Source of the DNA: a virus
Virus record (IMG/VR): IMGVR_UViG_3300030107_004314
Coordinates: 1 to 49,220 of that record
DNA: 49,220 nt
Direction: 5' to 3' (one strand)
The notes beneath the pieces are model-generated. The model was given only the letters and a program-made list of their open reading frames with translations, made no database searches and was not told where the DNA came from. Positions 1 to 6,535 of this stretch are shown one piece after another. The translations under genes and the position numbers were made by a program. Each line of letters starts with the position of its first letter. Positions within the stretch are counted from its first letter, which is position 1.

Positions 1-348
1 TTGCTGATTAGGCTGTTGATTCGGCTGTTGATTCGGTTGCTGATTAGGTTGCTGATTAGGTTGCTGGTTTGGTTGCTGGTTTGGTTGCTGGTTTGGTTGT
101 TGATTTGGTTGCTGATTAGGTTGCTGGTTTGGCTGTTGATTGGGTTGCTGATTAGGTTGCTGGTTTGGCTGTTGATTGGGTTGCTGATTAGGCTGTTGGT
201 TTGGTTGTTGGTTTGGTTGTTGGTTTGGTTGCTGGTTTGGTTGCTGGTTTGGTTGCTGATTGGGTTGCTGATTAGGCTGCTGGTTTGGCTGTTGGTTTGG
301 CTGTTGGTTTGGCTGCTGGTTTGGTTGCTGGTTTGGCTGAGTATTAGG
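1..348. repeat. 12-bp tandem repeat, 28 full copies plus one decayed copy
   Basis: The unit on the plus strand is ttgctggtttgg, with variants in which gattagg or gattcgg replaces ggtttgg. Copies run from base 1 to 336, and a decayed unit follows at 337-348. The period is a multiple of three, so it stays in frame with the minus-strand gene and encodes Pro-Asn-Gln-Gln. It touches the window edge, so its true length is unknown. Confidence 0.95.
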
Positions 349-513
349 CGTACCAGTTCTATCATCATCTACTTGCTTGAGCTTTGATCTAGTTACAAAT
401 CCAGATAGATAATCAAAAGCAGGTGAATATCTATTTAATTCCTGATCAACAATATCCATTCCAGCAGGACCGTCAGGCTTGTATTGGTTATATCCGTATT
501 TCTTAGTAGCCAT
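1..513 (-). CDS. PNQQ-repeat protein, C-terminus cut by window edge
   Basis: The reading frame opens at an ATG at 513 and runs leftward off the window without a stop. The first ~55 residues (starting MATKKYGYNQYKPDGP) are non-repetitive and resemble short cyanophage virion proteins. From about residue 56 the protein is a Pro-Asn-Gln-Gln tetrapeptide repeated at least 28 times, from a 12-bp DNA repeat. Both CAG and CAA codons are used. The repeat is hydrophilic and likely disordered or fibrous. I do not recognise the family. A surface, adhesin or linker role is a guess. Repeat number may be wrong, because the edge falls inside the repeat. Confidence 0.75.
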   Translation of the reverse strand, partial: MATKKYGYNQYKPDGPAGMDIVDQELNRYSPAFDYLSGFVTRSKLKQVDDDRTGTPNTQPNQQPNQQPNQQPNQQPNQQPNQQPNQQPNQQPNQQPNQQPNQQPNQQPNQQPNQQPNQQPNQQPNQQPNQQPNQQPNQQPNQQPNQQPNQQPNQQPNQQPNQQPNQQPNQQ

Positions 514-593
514 TAAACTTTCAATATAGTTATAACTATTCTATCTACACTTATATATAGATCATTATAATAAGACAACAAGCATTTTTTTTT

Positions 594-788
594 ATGGACA
601 GTCAAGTTAAAAACATCAATTATTACTTATTCTGGGGGGCTTGTACTGTTGCTGTAGTAGCTGCTCAAGTTAATGTAGGCATGGGCTATGGACGTATGGC
701 GAATGCTCTCGAACGTTTAATGGACACAGCCTTGATTGAAGTGGAGCAGTCATTTGATGTAGGCCGTCCAGATACTATTTATAAATAG
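594..788 (+). CDS. small membrane protein, 64 aa
   Basis: The N-terminal third (about residues 9-30, YYLFWGACTVAVVAAQVNVG) is hydrophobic enough for one membrane segment. The remainder is amphipathic and ends with charged residues. There is no Shine-Dalgarno, and the ATG follows a T-run. It is followed two bases later by another tiny membrane ORF (791-904). A pair of small membrane proteins next to the virion block could be lysis or spanin/holin-like genes, but no family is recognised, so that is inference only. Confidence 0.6.
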   Translation: MDSQVKNINYYLFWGACTVAVVAAQVNVGMGYGRMANALERLMDTALIEVEQSFDVGRPDTIYK

Positions 789-790
789 GT

Positions 791-904
791 ATGACTGTTA
801 ATACATTTTTTTTATTGTTGTTAGTAATAGCTGCTTACAGTAATCTCTATTTAAACTTAAAAGAAAAGAGAAAGGTATGTACAAGGAAAAAGGTTATGAA
901 GTAG
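791..904 (+). CDS. tiny single-pass membrane protein, 37 aa
   Basis: ATG at 791, TAG ending at 904. Residues ~4-22 (TFFLLLLVIAAYSNLYLNL) form one hydrophobic segment, followed by a basic tail (KEKRKVCTRKKVMK). It begins two bases after the stop of the 64-aa membrane protein and overlaps the next gene by 28 bases. Its 3' half therefore carries the ribosome-binding region (aaaagagaaagg) of the oxygenase at 877. The topology, short hydrophobic N-terminus and basic C-terminus, would suit a small holin or signal-anchor protein. It could also be a leader ORF. Confidence 0.45.
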   Translation: MTVNTFFLLLLVIAAYSNLYLNLKEKRKVCTRKKVMK

Positions 905-1446
905 TAAGAGGTTTTATATCAGAAGAGTTAGCTGATTTTTTATGGGGATATTTTGAATTAAATGCTCATAATAAGATTGACCGGATAATACAAGATACAG
1001 ATACACAAGTTGATAGTGCTGACTCTGTTTATGGTGATCCTGCATTTGATCATTTAGGTGCAATTTATATTCTTAAAGTTCAAAAGGTTACTGGTAAAGT
1101 TCTTTTACCTACTTATACCTATGGCAGATTATATAGAAAAGGATCTGAGTTGAAAAAACATAAAGATAGACCAGCATGTGAGCATTCAGTATCAGTATGT
1201 TTGGGAGAAGATATTGTAGAACCTTGGCCTTTAATGTTTAAAGATTTTCAAGGTGAGGTAGGAGGAGCTTATTTAAAACCTGGGGATGCTGTTGTGTATA
1301 AGGGAACAGATTTAGAACATTGGAGAGAACCCTTTAAGGGAAGAAGACAAGGACAATTGTTTTTACATTATGTTGATAAGGATGGTTTATATTCAGATTG
1401 GATTTATGACAAGAGAGAATTTTTAGGTAGACCTGCTTTGAATTAA
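877..1446 (+). CDS. 2OG-Fe(II) oxygenase, 189 aa
   Basis: Probable non-haem iron, 2-oxoglutarate-dependent dioxygenase. The double-stranded beta-helix core is visible as KKHKDR (HxD iron ligands H95 and D97), then GGAYLKPGDAVVYKG and DLEHWREPFKGRRQGQLFLHYV, supplying the distal His (H148) and the Arg (R156/R157) expected to hold 2-oxoglutarate. Length is normal for the small phage type. The start has a purine-rich ribosome site (gagaaagg). Substrate cannot be told from sequence; hydroxylation of a protein or a base is possible. It is one of three such enzymes in the window. Confidence 0.82.
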   Translation: MYKEKGYEVVRGFISEELADFLWGYFELNAHNKIDRIIQDTDTQVDSADSVYGDPAFDHLGAIYILKVQKVTGKVLLPTYTYGRLYRKGSELKKHKDRPACEHSVSVCLGEDIVEPWPLMFKDFQGEVGGAYLKPGDAVVYKGTDLEHWREPFKGRRQGQLFLHYVDKDGLYSDWIYDKREFLGRPALN

Positions 1447-1457
1447 TTTTGCTATCC

Positions 1458-1679
1458 TTAATGTGTCGATGAGCCGTCGCCAAGCGGTAAGGCATCGGGT
1501 TTTGGTCCCGACATTCGTAGGTTCGAATCCTTCCGGCTCAGTTCTTTAATTTTATCTCTCCAGTATTCTCTATCTTCATCGGAGATCCAAGGGGAATGAA
1601 CCATAACGTGCGCTTCTTGAAGCCAGTCTTGTTTAGTCCATTCCTTTTTAGGTCTTTGTATGTGATCTTTAAGTGTCAA
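1458..1679 (-). CDS. small charged protein, tail antisense to tRNA-Gln
   Basis: 73 aa. The first ~46 residues (MTLKDHIQRPKKEWTKQDWL...EDREYWRDKIKEL) look like a genuine helical, charged phage protein. The last ~27 residues are simply the antisense reading of the tRNA-Gln gene, so the original C-terminus was probably replaced or truncated when the tRNA arrived. It follows the DUF2997 gene by 6 bases and is the last gene of the leftward block. Function unknown. Confidence 0.55.
   Translation of the reverse strand: MTLKDHIQRPKKEWTKQDWLQEAHVMVHSPWISDEDREYWRDKIKELSRKDSNLRMSGPKPDALPLGDGSSTH
1470..1541 (+). tRNA. tRNA-Gln (anticodon TTG)
   Basis: A full cloverleaf can be folded. The acceptor TGAGCCG pairs with CGGCTCA (1470-1476 with 1534-1540). 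The anticodon stem TCGGG/CCCGA holds the loop TTTTGGT, giving anticodon TTG. The T-loop is TTCGAAT. CCA is not encoded, as is common in cyanobacteria. The T-stem GTAGG/CCTTC has one mismatch. The body resembles picocyanobacterial tRNA-Gln. It lies antisense to the end of the gene at 1458-1679. It could serve phage translation or be a remnant of an attachment site, but no integrase is seen. Confidence 0.92.
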
Positions 1680-1685
1680 TTGTTT

Positions 1686-1925
1686 TTATAAATTGCATCC
1701 CCAAGTAGTACAAGTACCTACCCAGTCTTCCTCTTCCAATTGTTGTAATCTTTCTTCAGTATCATAAAAATCTGTTGTATAAGCTTTATTAATTAGATTC
1801 CCCAAAGCCTGTTCTATAGGATTAGTAATCATTTCACATTGATTGCCTTTAATTCCTTCTACTTGTTCAGTTATTGTTTTACCATCTGGACTAATGATGT
1901 AACGAACTTTTGTTTGATTAGCCAT
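1686..1925 (-). CDS. DUF2997 family protein, 79 aa
   Basis: The pattern I/V-I-S-P-D-G-K...VEGIKGNQC...PIEQALGNL...FY matches what I remember of DUF2997, a short family common in cyanobacteria and often beside Ycf35/DUF1257. No DUF1257 partner is visible here. An extra acidic tail (LEEEDWVGTCTTWGCNL) adds two cysteines beyond the family core, one of them near the C-terminus. The biochemical role is unknown. A CACACA tract abuts the ATG directly and no Shine-Dalgarno is present. Confidence 0.65.
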   Translation of the reverse strand: MANQTKVRYIISPDGKTITEQVEGIKGNQCEMITNPIEQALGNLINKAYTTDFYDTEERLQQLEEEDWVGTCTTWGCNL

Positions 1926-1959
1926 GTGTGTAGTTGGTAGTGATCCTTTTTATTATGAA

Positions 1960-2766
1960 CTATTTTCCAAGTAAAGGCCAACTTCTCCACCATTTTGTAA
2001 GGATATATTTCTTACCTGATATAGGAGCTAAAGCTTCATGGTCAGTATAAGTATTTCTACTTCCATCTTTATTTAGATTATTCCAGGCAATCAATGTACC
2101 TGCTTTAGGTTTTAATTTAATACCTAATTTTATAAAGTGAGTTTCTCCTCCTTCTTCTACATCATTTAGATATAACATTGTTGTCCAAGTTCTTTGTCCC
2201 ATCCATTTACAATAGGTATCCATTTGATTTTCATTGTAATAATCTATATGTTGTTTATAAAATTGACCTATTTCATATTTTTGACCATGTATATTTCCAC
2301 CCATAAAAGGACTTAAGTTCATTAATCTTACAAATTGATCATCTATATAACTAAAATATGTATGATCAAAACGTGAAAAACCAATTTCACTACTAGTCCG
2401 GTGCTGGCTTATAACATTTTCATCATCTGTCGTATTAGTAGCAAGTTTACATGGTTCTGCTTTTTGATTTATATAACCAATTAACAATTCGCGATCAATA
2501 GGAGATATAAATTCTGGTAAACAATATAATTGAACATGAGGATTATCTATAAAAGATGCCTCCTTTGTAATAGCACAATTGTAAAATTTTAGAGGATCGA
2601 TTTCACTTGGGGCAGAGTTAAAGTTACAGGCTTCTATTAACCATTCAATTTGATCATCATCAAGATTGTAGTTATCTTTATAAAAACGAATAGCACCTAC
2701 AGAAGACCACCCTGATAGAGCATCAAGCTTAAATCTTTTTATTAAACCTTTTTTTGAAAAAACCAT
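1960..2766 (-). CDS. prolyl-4-hydroxylase-like 2OG-Fe(II) oxygenase, 268 aa
   Basis: The C-terminal half carries a textbook P4Hc domain. YEIGQFYKQHIDYY contains the HxD iron ligands (H173, D175). TMLYLNDVEEGGETHF is the core strand, KPKAGTLIAWNN the turn, and TDHEALAPISGKKYILTKWWR contributes the distal His (H243) and the 2-oxoglutarate-binding Lys (K252/K253). The N-terminal ~85 residues are not recognised. It probably hydroxylates a prolyl residue in a host or phage protein, but the substrate is unknown. There is no Shine-Dalgarno; the leader is C-rich (ccuccccc). Confidence 0.88.
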   Translation of the reverse strand: MVFSKKGLIKRFKLDALSGWSSVGAIRFYKDNYNLDDDQIEWLIEACNFNSAPSEIDPLKFYNCAITKEASFIDNPHVQLYCLPEFISPIDRELLIGYINQKAEPCKLATNTTDDENVISQHRTSSEIGFSRFDHTYFSYIDDQFVRLMNLSPFMGGNIHGQKYEIGQFYKQHIDYYNENQMDTYCKWMGQRTWTTMLYLNDVEEGGETHFIKLGIKLKPKAGTLIAWNNLNKDGSRNTYTDHEALAPISGKKYILTKWWRSWPLLGK

Positions 2767-2802
2767 TTAGAGGGGGAGGTCTAAAAACGGAACTAAAAAG
2801 GA

Positions 2803-2991
2803 TTAAACGGAAGTAAATTTACTAACCTTTTCCTTTTCATGTAGACCTTCAAGTTCATCATATATATGCATTAGATATCTTTCAATCTTACTGGTCTCAC
2901 TTAAAGCACCTATTGCTATGAGCATCGTTTCCACTTGTCTCTTACAATCACATACGATGCGACATTCAAGGGTTCCGTACTCATTAGTCAT
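2803..2991 (-). CDS. hypothetical protein, 62 aa
   Basis: Small mixed alpha protein with a C-x-C pair (VCDC, about residues 13-16) and a helical C-terminal half (ETSKIERYLMHIYDELEGLHEKEKV). It starts 3 bases after the stop of the zinc-ribbon gene, so it is in the same operon. No family recognised. Confidence 0.6.
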   Translation of the reverse strand: MTNEYGTLECRIVCDCKRQVETMLIAIGALSETSKIERYLMHIYDELEGLHEKEKVSKFTSV

Positions 2992-2994
2992 AGG

Positions 2995-3291
2995 TTACTT
3001 AACGTTTTTTCTAGTCTTATAAGAGACTATACCTTCAATTGTTTCGATTTCAACATTAAACTTTTCTGCATATTGCTCGTTGCTCAGTCTATAAAGGTTC
3101 TTACGTATCTCTCTGACACCATCATCAGGTATTTTTTTATTTCTTTTGTTATAAAGTTTTGTTACGTGCTGTTCTTTAGTTGTGAATTTAGTAGAACAGT
3201 CTAGACAGTGTTGATATCTATAAGTGAAGATACCTTTTGGGTCAGTCGAGCGAACCCTTGTATTCCTACTGAAACAATTAGGGCAGTACAT
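2995..3291 (-). CDS. zinc-ribbon plus helix-turn-helix protein, 98 aa
   Basis: The N-terminus MYCPNCFSRNTRVRSTD...YRYQHCLDCSTKFTT is a four-cysteine zinc ribbon (CxxC...CxxC) laid out like the N-terminal ribbon of the NrdR repressor. The C-terminal half (VREIRKNLYRLSNEQYAEKFNVEIETIEGIVSYK) looks like the helix-turn-helix that follows HNH or zinc domains in many phage proteins. There is no ATP-cone, so it is not NrdR itself. Probable DNA-binding regulator. It overlaps the ribbon-helix-helix gene upstream by 14 bases, suggesting coupled expression. Confidence 0.7.
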   Translation of the reverse strand: MYCPNCFSRNTRVRSTDPKGIFTYRYQHCLDCSTKFTTKEQHVTKLYNKRNKKIPDDGVREIRKNLYRLSNEQYAEKFNVEIETIEGIVSYKTRKNVK

Positions 3292-3436
3292 TAATAAATT
3301 GTTGTAGGGCTTTTCTTAAAACATCTGATCTAGTTAAACCATTTATTGTTAATTTATCTAAATCTTTAACTAATTCATTGTCTACACGAAAAGCTAAGGT
3401 AGACATATTTGTATATTGTTTTTTATATCTTTTCAT
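3278..3436 (-). CDS. ribbon-helix-helix regulator, 52 aa
   Basis: ATG at 3436, TAA at 3280-3278. The sequence STLAFRVDNELVKDLDKLTINGLTRSDVLRKALQQFI fits the CopG/Arc ribbon-helix-helix fold: a beta strand with alternating residues, helix A (ELVKDLDKL), the turn with GLTRSD, and helix B (VLRKALQQF). A basic N-terminal arm (MKRYKKQY) precedes it. The start overlaps the stop of the upstream gene by one base (TAATG). It probably binds operators as a dimer; a role in early-block control is inferred. Confidence 0.78.
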   Translation of the reverse strand: MKRYKKQYTNMSTLAFRVDNELVKDLDKLTINGLTRSDVLRKALQQFINVLP

Positions 3437-3729
3437 TATTCTCCCTCTAGAGGTTTAATAATTGCTTGCACTCTCCAATCCGCTTTTGGTTCTCCATCAT
3501 AATGAACTAAGTAATGCCACTCGGTTCTTTTTGCTCTGTTTAACTTTTTTTTAATATCCAGGATTGTTCCTTTTCTGTTGTTATCAAATTTTTGTTTACT
3601 CTTACGTGCATCAAGCATCCTTGTGTTTTCACTTCTTATATCTCTATTAGATATTCCAAGTGGTCCTTTGTTTCTTTCTTGAACACGATCATTAATTTTG
3701 TAGTCAGGTGTTGAAATTTTTTTAACCAT
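3436..3729 (-). CDS. basic beta-barrel-like protein, 97 aa
   Basis: The first ~55 residues are very basic (many Arg/Lys, RNKGPLGISNRDIRSENTR). The rest, KGTILDIKKKLNRAKRTEWHYLVHYDGEPKADWRVQAIIKPL, resembles a KOW/SH3-like small barrel of the 'G-V...Y-V-x-WD' type seen in phage proteins. Nucleic-acid binding is plausible. A CACACACA tract lies 11 bases before the ATG. The downstream ribbon-helix-helix gene is translationally coupled to it. Confidence 0.6.
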   Translation of the reverse strand: MVKKISTPDYKINDRVQERNKGPLGISNRDIRSENTRMLDARKSKQKFDNNRKGTILDIKKKLNRAKRTEWHYLVHYDGEPKADWRVQAIIKPLEGE

Positions 3730-3762
3730 GGAGATAAAAATGTGTGTGAATAGAAGGGGGTC

Positions 3763-3867
3763 TTACAAGCGTACACTTACTTGCTGGCCTATGCCCCGAG
3801 TCAATCCTCTCGGTAGGTGCCACCAGCAGTCCTCGATGGGAACCTTATCTCTATCAAGAGGCTTCAT
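3763..3867 (-). CDS. possible 34-aa peptide
   Basis: ATG at 3867, TAA at 3765-3763. The product starts MKPLDRDKVPIEDCWWHLPR. The 223-base gap that holds it (3730-3953) is more G+C-rich than its neighbours. No ribosome-binding site is obvious. It may be a true small protein or a by-product of a structured leader. Confidence 0.3.
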   Translation of the reverse strand: MKPLDRDKVPIEDCWWHLPRGLTRGIGQQVSVRL

Positions 3868-3953
3868 GACTAATACCGCTTGGTCCGAGCAGTATTGAAG
3901 CAATTGAAAGGCAGTGTAGTAAAGGATATATCACATCCAGCTACGCCCCATTA

Positions 3954-4493
3954 TTAGAAAGGAAGTTCGTCTTGTTTCTGGCAATGCTCATCCCAAGGAT
4001 GTACATATATATTGTCCAGACGATCTAAGTCATTGATACTTTGTCTAGGAATTTTGCCAGTACGAGCTTTAGGCATACCAGACTTGACCCATTCTTTGAA
4101 AGCTTCTTTCGTATCTTGATCTAGATCTTCATCCCACATTCTTTCCCATTCATCTTCTCTTTGATGTTTGATAAGAAGTTCAGTAGTTTTAATTAAACCT
4201 TTACTAGCACCTACAGCAGCAGATAAATTTCCTGCATCCCTAGCTGCTAGTCGATCTTCTTTAAGGCATTCCATTGTTTGACATATCATGAAAGTTTTTT
4301 CTGCTGGATCAACAGATTCAACTAACAAGATTTTTCCTTGTGCTACATAGTCTCTGGCTTGTCTCTCTGATACTTCATATTCTTCTGCAAGCATCTTCAC
4401 AACTTGATGAGTTGGTGTACCACGAGATAATAAATCCGCAGCACGTTCGTATCGCTGATCTAACTCAGCGTTGGTTGATCTTTGATTAGTCAT
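3954..4493 (-). CDS. helix-turn-helix protein with SSB-like DELPF tail, 179 aa
   Basis: Residues ~12-50 (RYERAADLLSRGTPTHQVVKMLAEEYEVSERQARDYVAQG) form a clear helix-turn-helix, like small-terminase or phage regulator N-domains. A helical middle follows. The last residues, KQDELPF, match the acidic Asp-x-x-Pro-Phe tip that single-stranded DNA-binding proteins use to recruit partners. No OB-fold is visible, so it is not an SSB. It could be a replication or recombination accessory factor, a terminase-like protein or a regulator. It overlaps its upstream neighbour by one base. Confidence 0.6.
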   Translation of the reverse strand: MTNQRSTNAELDQRYERAADLLSRGTPTHQVVKMLAEEYEVSERQARDYVAQGKILLVESVDPAEKTFMICQTMECLKEDRLAARDAGNLSAAVGASKGLIKTTELLIKHQREDEWERMWDEDLDQDTKEAFKEWVKSGMPKARTGKIPRQSINDLDRLDNIYVHPWDEHCQKQDELPF

Positions 4494-4789
4494 TATTCGA
4501 CTTCTTCCTCCGTAGCTTCTTTTTGTAGGTCTTCAAGAGTTTTACCGTCTTGTTGTGCCTTATGAATATACAACTGATTGTGTGCTCCTATGATGTCATA
4601 GGCTTTGCTCGCAATGATAGAGACTGTATCACCATGTTCGATATGCTCTGCTTCCATTGCCATACGTGCTCCAATAGCAGCACTCTCTGTTGTGGTGTAA
4701 ACACCTTGTATGTAAGGACCAGCTGGATCGAACACGACATATACAAGATCTGTCATGGTTTCATCTTCTTTGTTTTCAATGTTTAGCAT
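4493..4789 (-). CDS. hypothetical protein, 98 aa
   Basis: Contains DLVYVVFDPAGPYIQGVYTTTESAAIGARMAMEAEHIEHGDTVSIIA, a pattern seen in small phage proteins that read like a 'value plus modifier' alpha/beta fold. I cannot name a family. The C-terminal third is acidic and helical. Two starts are possible: ATG at 4789 next to a CACACACA tract (4793-4800), or ATG at 4756 (MTDLVYVV), which sits closer to the recognisable core. Confidence 0.6.
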   Translation of the reverse strand: MLNIENKEDETMTDLVYVVFDPAGPYIQGVYTTTESAAIGARMAMEAEHIEHGDTVSIIASKAYDIIGAHNQLYIHKAQQDGKTLEDLQKEATEEEVE

Positions 4790-4829
4790 GGCGTGTGTGT
4801 AAGAATTGTAAAGTTTTTGTAATTAAGCT

Positions 4830-5342
4830 TTACTTTTTTGAAAGATTTAAAGCACTTTTACTGTGTTCATCAATGTAGTTAGAAAATTCAGAAATAAATC
4901 CATTCCATTTCTGTCTTTCTTTGATGAATTTATCCCAGTCATCAAGACTCCAGAAGTCTCCTGGAAATAAAGTTGTCTTAGATAAGGATTGTTTTACCTT
5001 ATTAAGTAAGTGTTTTGCATCTTCAAAGTTGTTTCCATACTCTTCAGCACGTTTGAAGTCGTTATCGAAGCATGGAAAAGCTCTGTAAGTAAGAGCCAAG
5101 TTTGCTTGTGTAGGTAATTCGTGAGTGAATTTGTTAAACAGATGTTCAATTTCCAAAGGTCGGAAGTTGAATGCGTAAGCTAAGTGTTCTTCTATGTCTT
5201 CTGTTGACCATTTAATTAGGTCACTGAATACACGTTTAAAGATCCTTTGAGCTTGCTCTGGTGTTGCATCATCGTTCAGTAATGAACGGAGCAATCTTTC
5301 ATCTGCTTTGTCTGATGCGGTCTGTAAGTAAGTCATACTCAT
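4830..5342 (-). CDS. hypothetical helical protein, 170 aa
   Basis: Helix-rich, with no recognised domain (ASDKADERLLRSLLNDDATPEQAQRIFKRVF...). The frame extends upstream to 5387, but that extension reads through the 51-aa gene at 5299-5454 in another frame, so I place the start at ATG 5342 (MSMTYLQ) or 5336. The overlap of ~44 bases with the 51-aa gene suggests coupling or, less likely, a frameshifted single gene. Confidence 0.6.
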   Translation of the reverse strand: MSMTYLQTASDKADERLLRSLLNDDATPEQAQRIFKRVFSDLIKWSTEDIEEHLAYAFNFRPLEIEHLFNKFTHELPTQANLALTYRAFPCFDNDFKRAEEYGNNFEDAKHLLNKVKQSLSKTTLFPGDFWSLDDWDKFIKERQKWNGFISEFSNYIDEHSKSALNLSKK

Positions 5343-5454
5343 TAGAATCTTCGGTAGTCCAATCGTAAGTCCCTTCAAGGAAGGCATCTTGTTTTATTGC
5401 GATAACTTTCAATCGTGTTTTAAGATCATCATCGCTGTTAGATTTCTTCGTCAT
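5299..5454 (-). CDS. small acidic protein, 51 aa
   Basis: ATG at 5454 overlaps the stop of the upstream gene (ATGA); TGA at 5301-5299. The product MTKKSNSDDDLKTRLKVIAI... is hydrophilic and helical, with acidic patches (DWTTEDSNEYDLLTD). The coupled start and lack of any gap make it credible. It overlaps the next gene out of frame. Confidence 0.6.
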   Translation of the reverse strand: MTKKSNSDDDLKTRLKVIAIKQDAFLEGTYDWTTEDSNEYDLLTDRIRQSR

Positions 5455-5696
5455 TGATCATGAGGTTGTAGTTGTACTGTCCAATTCTTTAGATTGGTAA
5501 GAGGTACTCCTATAGTTCCCTCCATCAGTTCTCCTTCTCCGTCATACTCCTCTATATGGAGTATTGGTTCAAGGGAATTGTCTGGTGAAATGTTGATAGC
5601 TAAGCCAATACATTTGAACTCAGCACCATGTTCATTAGTAACTAGTGCTCCCTTTAAAGCATCAACGCTGACTGTGGAGTTGTTAGAGAGTTTCAT
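5451..5696 (-). CDS. hypothetical beta-rich protein, 81 aa
   Basis: Strand-rich (STVSVDALKGALVTNEHGAEFKCIGLAINI...LHIEEYDGEGELMEGTIGVPLTNLKNWTV), like a small barrel that could bind nucleic acid or protein. ATGA-type overlaps connect it to both neighbours (5693-6211 upstream and 5299-5454 downstream), so translation is probably coupled across three genes. No family recognised. Confidence 0.6.
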   Translation of the reverse strand: MKLSNNSTVSVDALKGALVTNEHGAEFKCIGLAINISPDNSLEPILHIEEYDGEGELMEGTIGVPLTNLKNWTVQLQPHDQ

Positions 5697-6211
5697 TCTG
5701 TTTCCTCCTCTTGTGTTTCTTCTGCTTCTAATTCAGCCAGTTTTTCTTTTTCTTTTAAATCGTCATAGATAGCTTCAACTTTGTCGCTTTCCATTCTCCA
5801 TATCTTACGTAATCGTTCTTCCTCTTTTTCTAATTTTGGAATTTGATCTTCTAATTCAACAATTTTTCTAAAGTCATTTCTTTTGGCTTGGCGTAAAACC
5901 TCTAGTGACTCAGATATATTTTCATGTAATGTTTCGTCTGCACCCCACATGCCTAAATATTTACGTGCAAATTTCTTTTCTTTCTTACCAATTGGTGAGC
6001 CACATTCAAAATCACATCGTAATTCATTCAAGATGCCTAAAGCTGCATCATGTGTAGTTGAATATTGAGTTAGATTTTCAACTTTATTTTTGACTTCAGA
6101 CAGTTTATCTCTAACAACATTATGTTCCGCATCAGCTTTATCTAAAGCAGGATACTGGCCTTTTGTTTCTTTTCTGTAGTCCCAAAAGTAATCAGGTAGT
6201 TTTTTTGTCAT
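5693..6211 (-). CDS. coiled-coil protein, 172 aa
   Basis: Nearly all helical and strongly charged. Heptad-like stretches run about residues 22-55 (DAEHNVVRDKLSEVKNKVENL) and 105-172 (LRQAKRNDFRKIVELEDQIPKLEKEEERLRKIW...), ending in an acidic EETQEEETE tail. The centre holds one C-rich segment (LRCDFECGSPIGKKEKKFARKYL). Probably an elongated dimer. Role unknown. Confidence 0.6.
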   Translation of the reverse strand: MTKKLPDYFWDYRKETKGQYPALDKADAEHNVVRDKLSEVKNKVENLTQYSTTHDAALGILNELRCDFECGSPIGKKEKKFARKYLGMWGADETLHENISESLEVLRQAKRNDFRKIVELEDQIPKLEKEEERLRKIWRMESDKVEAIYDDLKEKEKLAELEAEETQEEETE

Positions 6212-6215
6212 TGGT

Positions 6216-6533
6216 TTAGTATTCAGAAGAAAATAGAATTGTTGTGTAGCAAAGATCAGGCTCGTTAGTTTTCATGCCATAACCATTAGTGATGATCCAG
6301 AGATCTCTGCCATCATGTACCTCGTTATAAACAGAGTGAAGGCGACCTCCAGATCTTCTCATGAAAGCTGTATCATTTAGCTTTCTGTCATCTTGTGTAA
6401 TGTCACCCCAATCTCCTCGGAAGTGCCTAGCTAAATACCTTTCAACGATATTGTCAGGGACAGTAGCAGCAACCTTATTGGTAGCTACAATTCTTCCAAA
6501 TGCTGGAGAGTAAAGACTAGCGATGTCAGCCAT
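6216..6533 (-). CDS. conserved plasmid/phage 'GDWG-EEY' protein, 105 aa
   Basis: The core ARHFRGDWGDITQDDRKLND...GRLHSVY...DLWIITNGYG...YTTILFSSEY matches a small family I remember from plasmids and phages (HxxGDWG...D...N...R.S.Y...WIIT...TT.LlP.EY), sometimes mislabelled as a restriction subunit. The biochemical role is not known to me. The ATG at 6533 (MADIASLYSP) is chosen because the upstream 53-aa gene ends 2 bases before it; the longer frame to 6581 would overlap that gene. Confidence 0.65.
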   Translation of the reverse strand: MADIASLYSPAFGRIVATNKVAATVPDNIVERYLARHFRGDWGDITQDDRKLNDTAFMRRSGGRLHSVYNEVHDGRDLWIITNGYGMKTNEPDLCYTTILFSSEY

Positions 6534-6535
6534 AA

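Noticed and set aside
1-387. Plus-strand ORF of Leu/Ile/Trp/Val-rich repeats
   Set aside because: It is the complement of the minus-strand Pro-Asn-Gln-Gln repeat. A long purely hydrophobic product is implausible, and the minus frame continues into a normal non-repetitive N-terminus.
1470-1541. Phage integration site at the tRNA-Gln
   Set aside because: No integrase gene and no second copy of the tRNA end in the window. The tRNA is complete and fits a phage-carried gene.
2935-3204. 89-aa plus-strand ORF rich in Phe, Leu and Ile
   Set aside because: Antisense to the zinc-ribbon gene, which has clear CxxC pairs and operon context.
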